Below are positions 62,588 to 64,000 of a stretch of DNA of 64,000 nucleotides, piece after piece. Source of the stretch: Corynebacterium lizhenjunii. GTDB lineage: Bacteria > Actinomycetota > Actinomycetes > Mycobacteriales > Mycobacteriaceae. The translations under genes were made by a program, and so were the position numbers. Under the pieces are notes generated by a model. The model searched no databases, was not told where the DNA came from, and saw only the letters and a program-made list of their open reading frames with translations. Position 1 is the stretch's first letter. The number at the start of each line of letters is the position of its first letter. The DNA lies in the NCBI RefSeq assembly GCF_011038655.2, contig NZ_CP064954.1, forward strand, positions 2,356,001 through 2,420,000, in the 5' to 3' direction.

Positions 62588-63622
62588 TTACCAGGCGTTC
62601 ATCACGTCCAGCACGCGGTTCTTGCTGTGGTGCAGCTGGTGGCCGAACTGGTTCCAGTTGTGCTGGCCCACACCCGGGTAGTCAGCGGTTACGCGGATAC
62701 CCTCTGCACGTGCGCGCGCTTCCCACATGCGGGTGGTCACACGGGAGAATACCTCCAGGATGGCGCCGGAAGCCTGGATGTTGAGGGGGATGGAGGCATC
62801 GACAGGCGCGGGAACACCGGTAGCGGCAGAGATGTAGACATCGGTGTTACGCAGGCCACCAACAACCGCAAAGGGATCGTTGGCAAAGCGCTGCGGGTTT
62901 ACCAGGGAACCGTACATGGCGTTGAGGTTGAAGCCGCCAGCGTCCAGCAGGGCCAGGCGCATGAAGGTGTGAGCGCCCGGGAAAGAGGTTGCCAGGTAGC
63001 CGGAATAGGACAGCGCTTGGCGGAACTGGCCCGGGTGCTTGCCGGCCAGGGTGATGGCGGCGGTTCCGCCCATGGACAGACCAGCGATGGCATTGTTATT
63101 GCGCGCCACGCCGAAGTTGCCCTCCAGGTAGCCAGGCAGCTCAGAGGTCAGGAAGGTCTCCCACTTATAGGACACCGGGTTGTTGAAGTCATAGGTGGCT
63201 GGGCCCTGCCAGTCCTGGTAGAAGGAACCAGCGCCGCCTACCGGCATGACCAGGGTGATGTTGTGCGGCTCGTAGAGTGCCGCAGCGTTGACATCATGCA
63301 CCCAGGCGTTGGTGTGGTCGGTCGCGCGCAGTCCGTCCAGCAGGTAGAGGGCTGCATTGCCGCCGCGCTTAGCAGGCTGGATTTGGACCGGAATGTTGCG
63401 CCCCATGGCTTGCGACCAGACGTCGCAGCGCTGCACCCACCAGCCCACGGGGTCCCACTCGCAGGTTCCGGTGGCATCGGCACGCAAGAAATCGCGGGGG
63501 CCAGCGGCGGCGCGTGGGGCAGCAACTGCGGTGCCGGCAGCCACGAGCACGATGGCCAGCAGGACCGCCAGGAGACGGCGGTGGACAGATTGCACGGGAG
63601 CAAAGATAGAGGCGTTATTCAT
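62588..63622 (-). CDS. cmt: mycolyltransferase, antigen 85/Cmt type
   Basis: A 344-residue secreted esterase: signal peptide with AAPRAAAG cleavage region (residues 1-42), then an antigen 85-like alpha/beta hydrolase. The nucleophile Ser is in GLSMGGTAAIT (about residues 162-172), with conserved Trp and His in QHNWNQFGHQLHHS at the end. It transfers mycolate from trehalose monomycolate to arabinogalactan or to another trehalose monomycolate. ATG at 63622 follows AAGGAGAAGT. It has no LGFP repeats and so relies on other wall contacts. Which Cmt number is equivalent in C. glutamicum cannot be said. Confidence 0.92.
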   Translation of the reverse strand: MNNASIFAPVQSVHRRLLAVLLAIVLVAAGTAVAAPRAAAGPRDFLRADATGTCEWDPVGWWVQRCDVWSQAMGRNIPVQIQPAKRGGNAALYLLDGLRATDHTNAWVHDVNAAALYEPHNITLVMPVGGAGSFYQDWQGPATYDFNNPVSYKWETFLTSELPGYLEGNFGVARNNNAIAGLSMGGTAAITLAGKHPGQFRQALSYSGYLATSFPGAHTFMRLALLDAGGFNLNAMYGSLVNPQRFANDPFAVVGGLRNTDVYISAATGVPAPVDASIPLNIQASGAILEVFSRVTTRMWEARARAEGIRVTADYPGVGQHNWNQFGHQLHHSKNRVLDVMNAW

Positions 63623-63890
63623 ACTTCTCCTTGTTGTTGGTTGCGGCGCGGCCTCAGCCGTCAGCCGCCACGTCACAAAAGTGTAACGAATACTCGCCAG
63701 GTAGCTTAGCGGACTTCTGCGCAAAAGTCGCGCCAGACCCTCTGGGCCCCGTGCCAGACCATTGCCAGATCATGGCCAGATCATTGCCAGACTGTTGCCG
63801 CGCCGCTGCCGCTCCCTAGCTTGCCGATACCCCCTCTTCCCCTGCCCTCCCCACTTCCGTAGGGGTTCCCGCCAGAGGATTTTTCTCGAG
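63623..63890 (-). other. 268-bp intergenic region between cmt and probable aftB
   Basis: Contains the 11-base repeat array and a variant TGCCGATACC at 63822. It is the upstream region of the mycolyltransferase gene on the minus strand; no gene is seen. Confidence 0.5.
63753..63796 (-). repeat. 11-bp tandem repeat, four copies, upstream of the mycolyltransferase gene
   Basis: Units GCCAGAyCATT-like start at 63753, 63764, 63775 and 63786. An 11-base spacing is close to one DNA turn, so bound proteins would align on one face. The array is 130-175 bases upstream of the mycolyltransferase start. Confidence 0.85.
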
Positions 63891-64000
63891 TTAGCGCAGG
63901 TAGAACTCAGGATCGGAGTTGAAGTGTAGCGTGCGCCCCTTGCACAGGGACCACTTGATGTTTTCCCAAAACCGCTTGCCATCGAGTGGGGCGCGATAGG
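63891..64000 (-). CDS. aftB: 3' end of a membrane glycosyltransferase, probably AftB
   Basis: Only 36 codons and the stop are in the window; the encoded end includes YRAPLDGKRFWENIKWSLC and CKGRTLHFNSDPEFYLR. In C. glutamicum the gene upstream of the mycolyltransferases in this order is the terminal beta-(1->2)-arabinofuranosyltransferase AftB, and the Phe/His-rich ending fits. The identity rests mainly on synteny, since the family domain lies outside the window. Confidence 0.6.
   Translation of the reverse strand, partial: YRAPLDGKRFWENIKWSLCKGRTLHFNSDPEFYLR

Larger units (their letters stand above)
2183..63482. repeat. dispersed 10-mer TGCCGATGCC, about 32 exact copies
   Basis: Copies on the plus strand start at 2183, 2198, 5094, 10661, 10690, 10720, 13303, 15469, 22278, 23004, 29150, 43356, 46739, 56166, 59654, 62377 and 62393. 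The reverse form GGCATCGGCA starts at 14062, 17297, 21555, 24002, 28039, 36052, 39380, 40017, 43116, 46838, 50586, 52754, 52781, 60059 and 63473. Many extend to AGCTTGCCGATGCCCC or GTCTGCCGATGCC. Counts were made by eye. Single-mismatch variants are also frequent (for example 7131, 11765, 15714, 26873, 46754, 50796, 57246, 63822). About seven exact copies are intergenic; most coding ones encode LADA, SADA or PADA but at least four lie in other frames. Confidence 0.9.

Noticed and set aside
2183..63482. TGCCGATGCC as a KOPS-type chromosome-polarity signal
   Set aside because: Forward and reverse copies are almost equal in number within this window, whereas KOPS are strand-biased; a whole-replichore count would be needed to be sure.

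Overview
The window looks like a chromosomal segment of a high-G+C, mycolate-type Corynebacterium. It carries the cell-envelope gene set of that group: PKS13, FadD32, the acyl-CoA carboxylase beta subunit, a cutinase-like protein, two mycolyltransferases (one with LGFP repeats), a CmpL/MmpL3-type transporter, AftD, a TmaT-like acyltransferase, an LpqI-like GH3 lipoprotein and DUF2613, DUF3068 and DUF3054 proteins. Gene order also matches what I recall of Corynebacterium glutamicum and Mycobacterium tuberculosis. Identifications rest on sequence motifs and remembered synteny; no database was searched.

Layout. 1-3.0 kb: a heterodimeric ABC exporter, the first gene cut by the window edge. 3.1-10.6 kb: a membrane Fe-S reductase with a long Pro/Ala tail, a CPA2 antiporter, a DUF1707 protein, AlaT and a YibE/F protein. 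10.7-12.9 kb: ugd, dcd and tRNA-Gly(CCC). 13.3-15.9 kb: an ABC exporter divergent from a MarR regulator with a His-rich tail. 15.9-19.6 kb: VanW protein, GH3 lipoprotein and universal stress protein. 20.0-29.8 kb: arabinan/lipoglycan/mycolate export block (DUF2613, AftD, TmaT-like, DUF3068, an AftD-like GT-C protein, GT4, methyltransferase), interrupted by an AT-richer insert with a small membrane protein. 29.9-34.0 kb: accessory region with an MFS gene split by an IS3-family element and a TPM/DUF5129-like protein. 34.1-40.8 kb: a five-gene, translationally coupled ECF + ABC transporter operon behind a DtxR-like box, probably for an iron chelate. 41.0-48.5 kb: pck, trmB, a NYN protein, a cmpL1-like gene and two membrane proteins. 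48.5-49.9 kb: an accessory insert with a RelA/SpoT-type small alarmone synthetase, a 66-residue partner and a 28-residue peptide. 50.0-64.0 kb: the mycolate operon (minus strand), ending in the 3' end of a probable aftB.

How it works together. FadD32 activates the meromycolate, the carboxylase supplies the carboxylated chain, and PKS13 condenses them and passes the product to trehalose. The TmaT-like protein and CmpL1 acetylate and export trehalose monomycolate, and the mycolyltransferases attach it to arabinogalactan, which AftD and AftB build.

Most notable: (i) the 10-mer TGCCGATGCC (often AGCTTGCCGATGCC) occurs about 32 times exactly, on both strands, in coding linkers and intergenic DNA; (ii) pks13 has a frameshift at a (GCCAA)n repeat in the ketosynthase; (iii) the IS3 insertion can be removed on paper to restore the MFS frame; (iv) the iron-box transporter operon; (v) the possible toxSAS locus; (vi) many in-frame minisatellites; (vii) a repeated TAnnnT-N6-9-start pattern suggesting common leaderless transcription.
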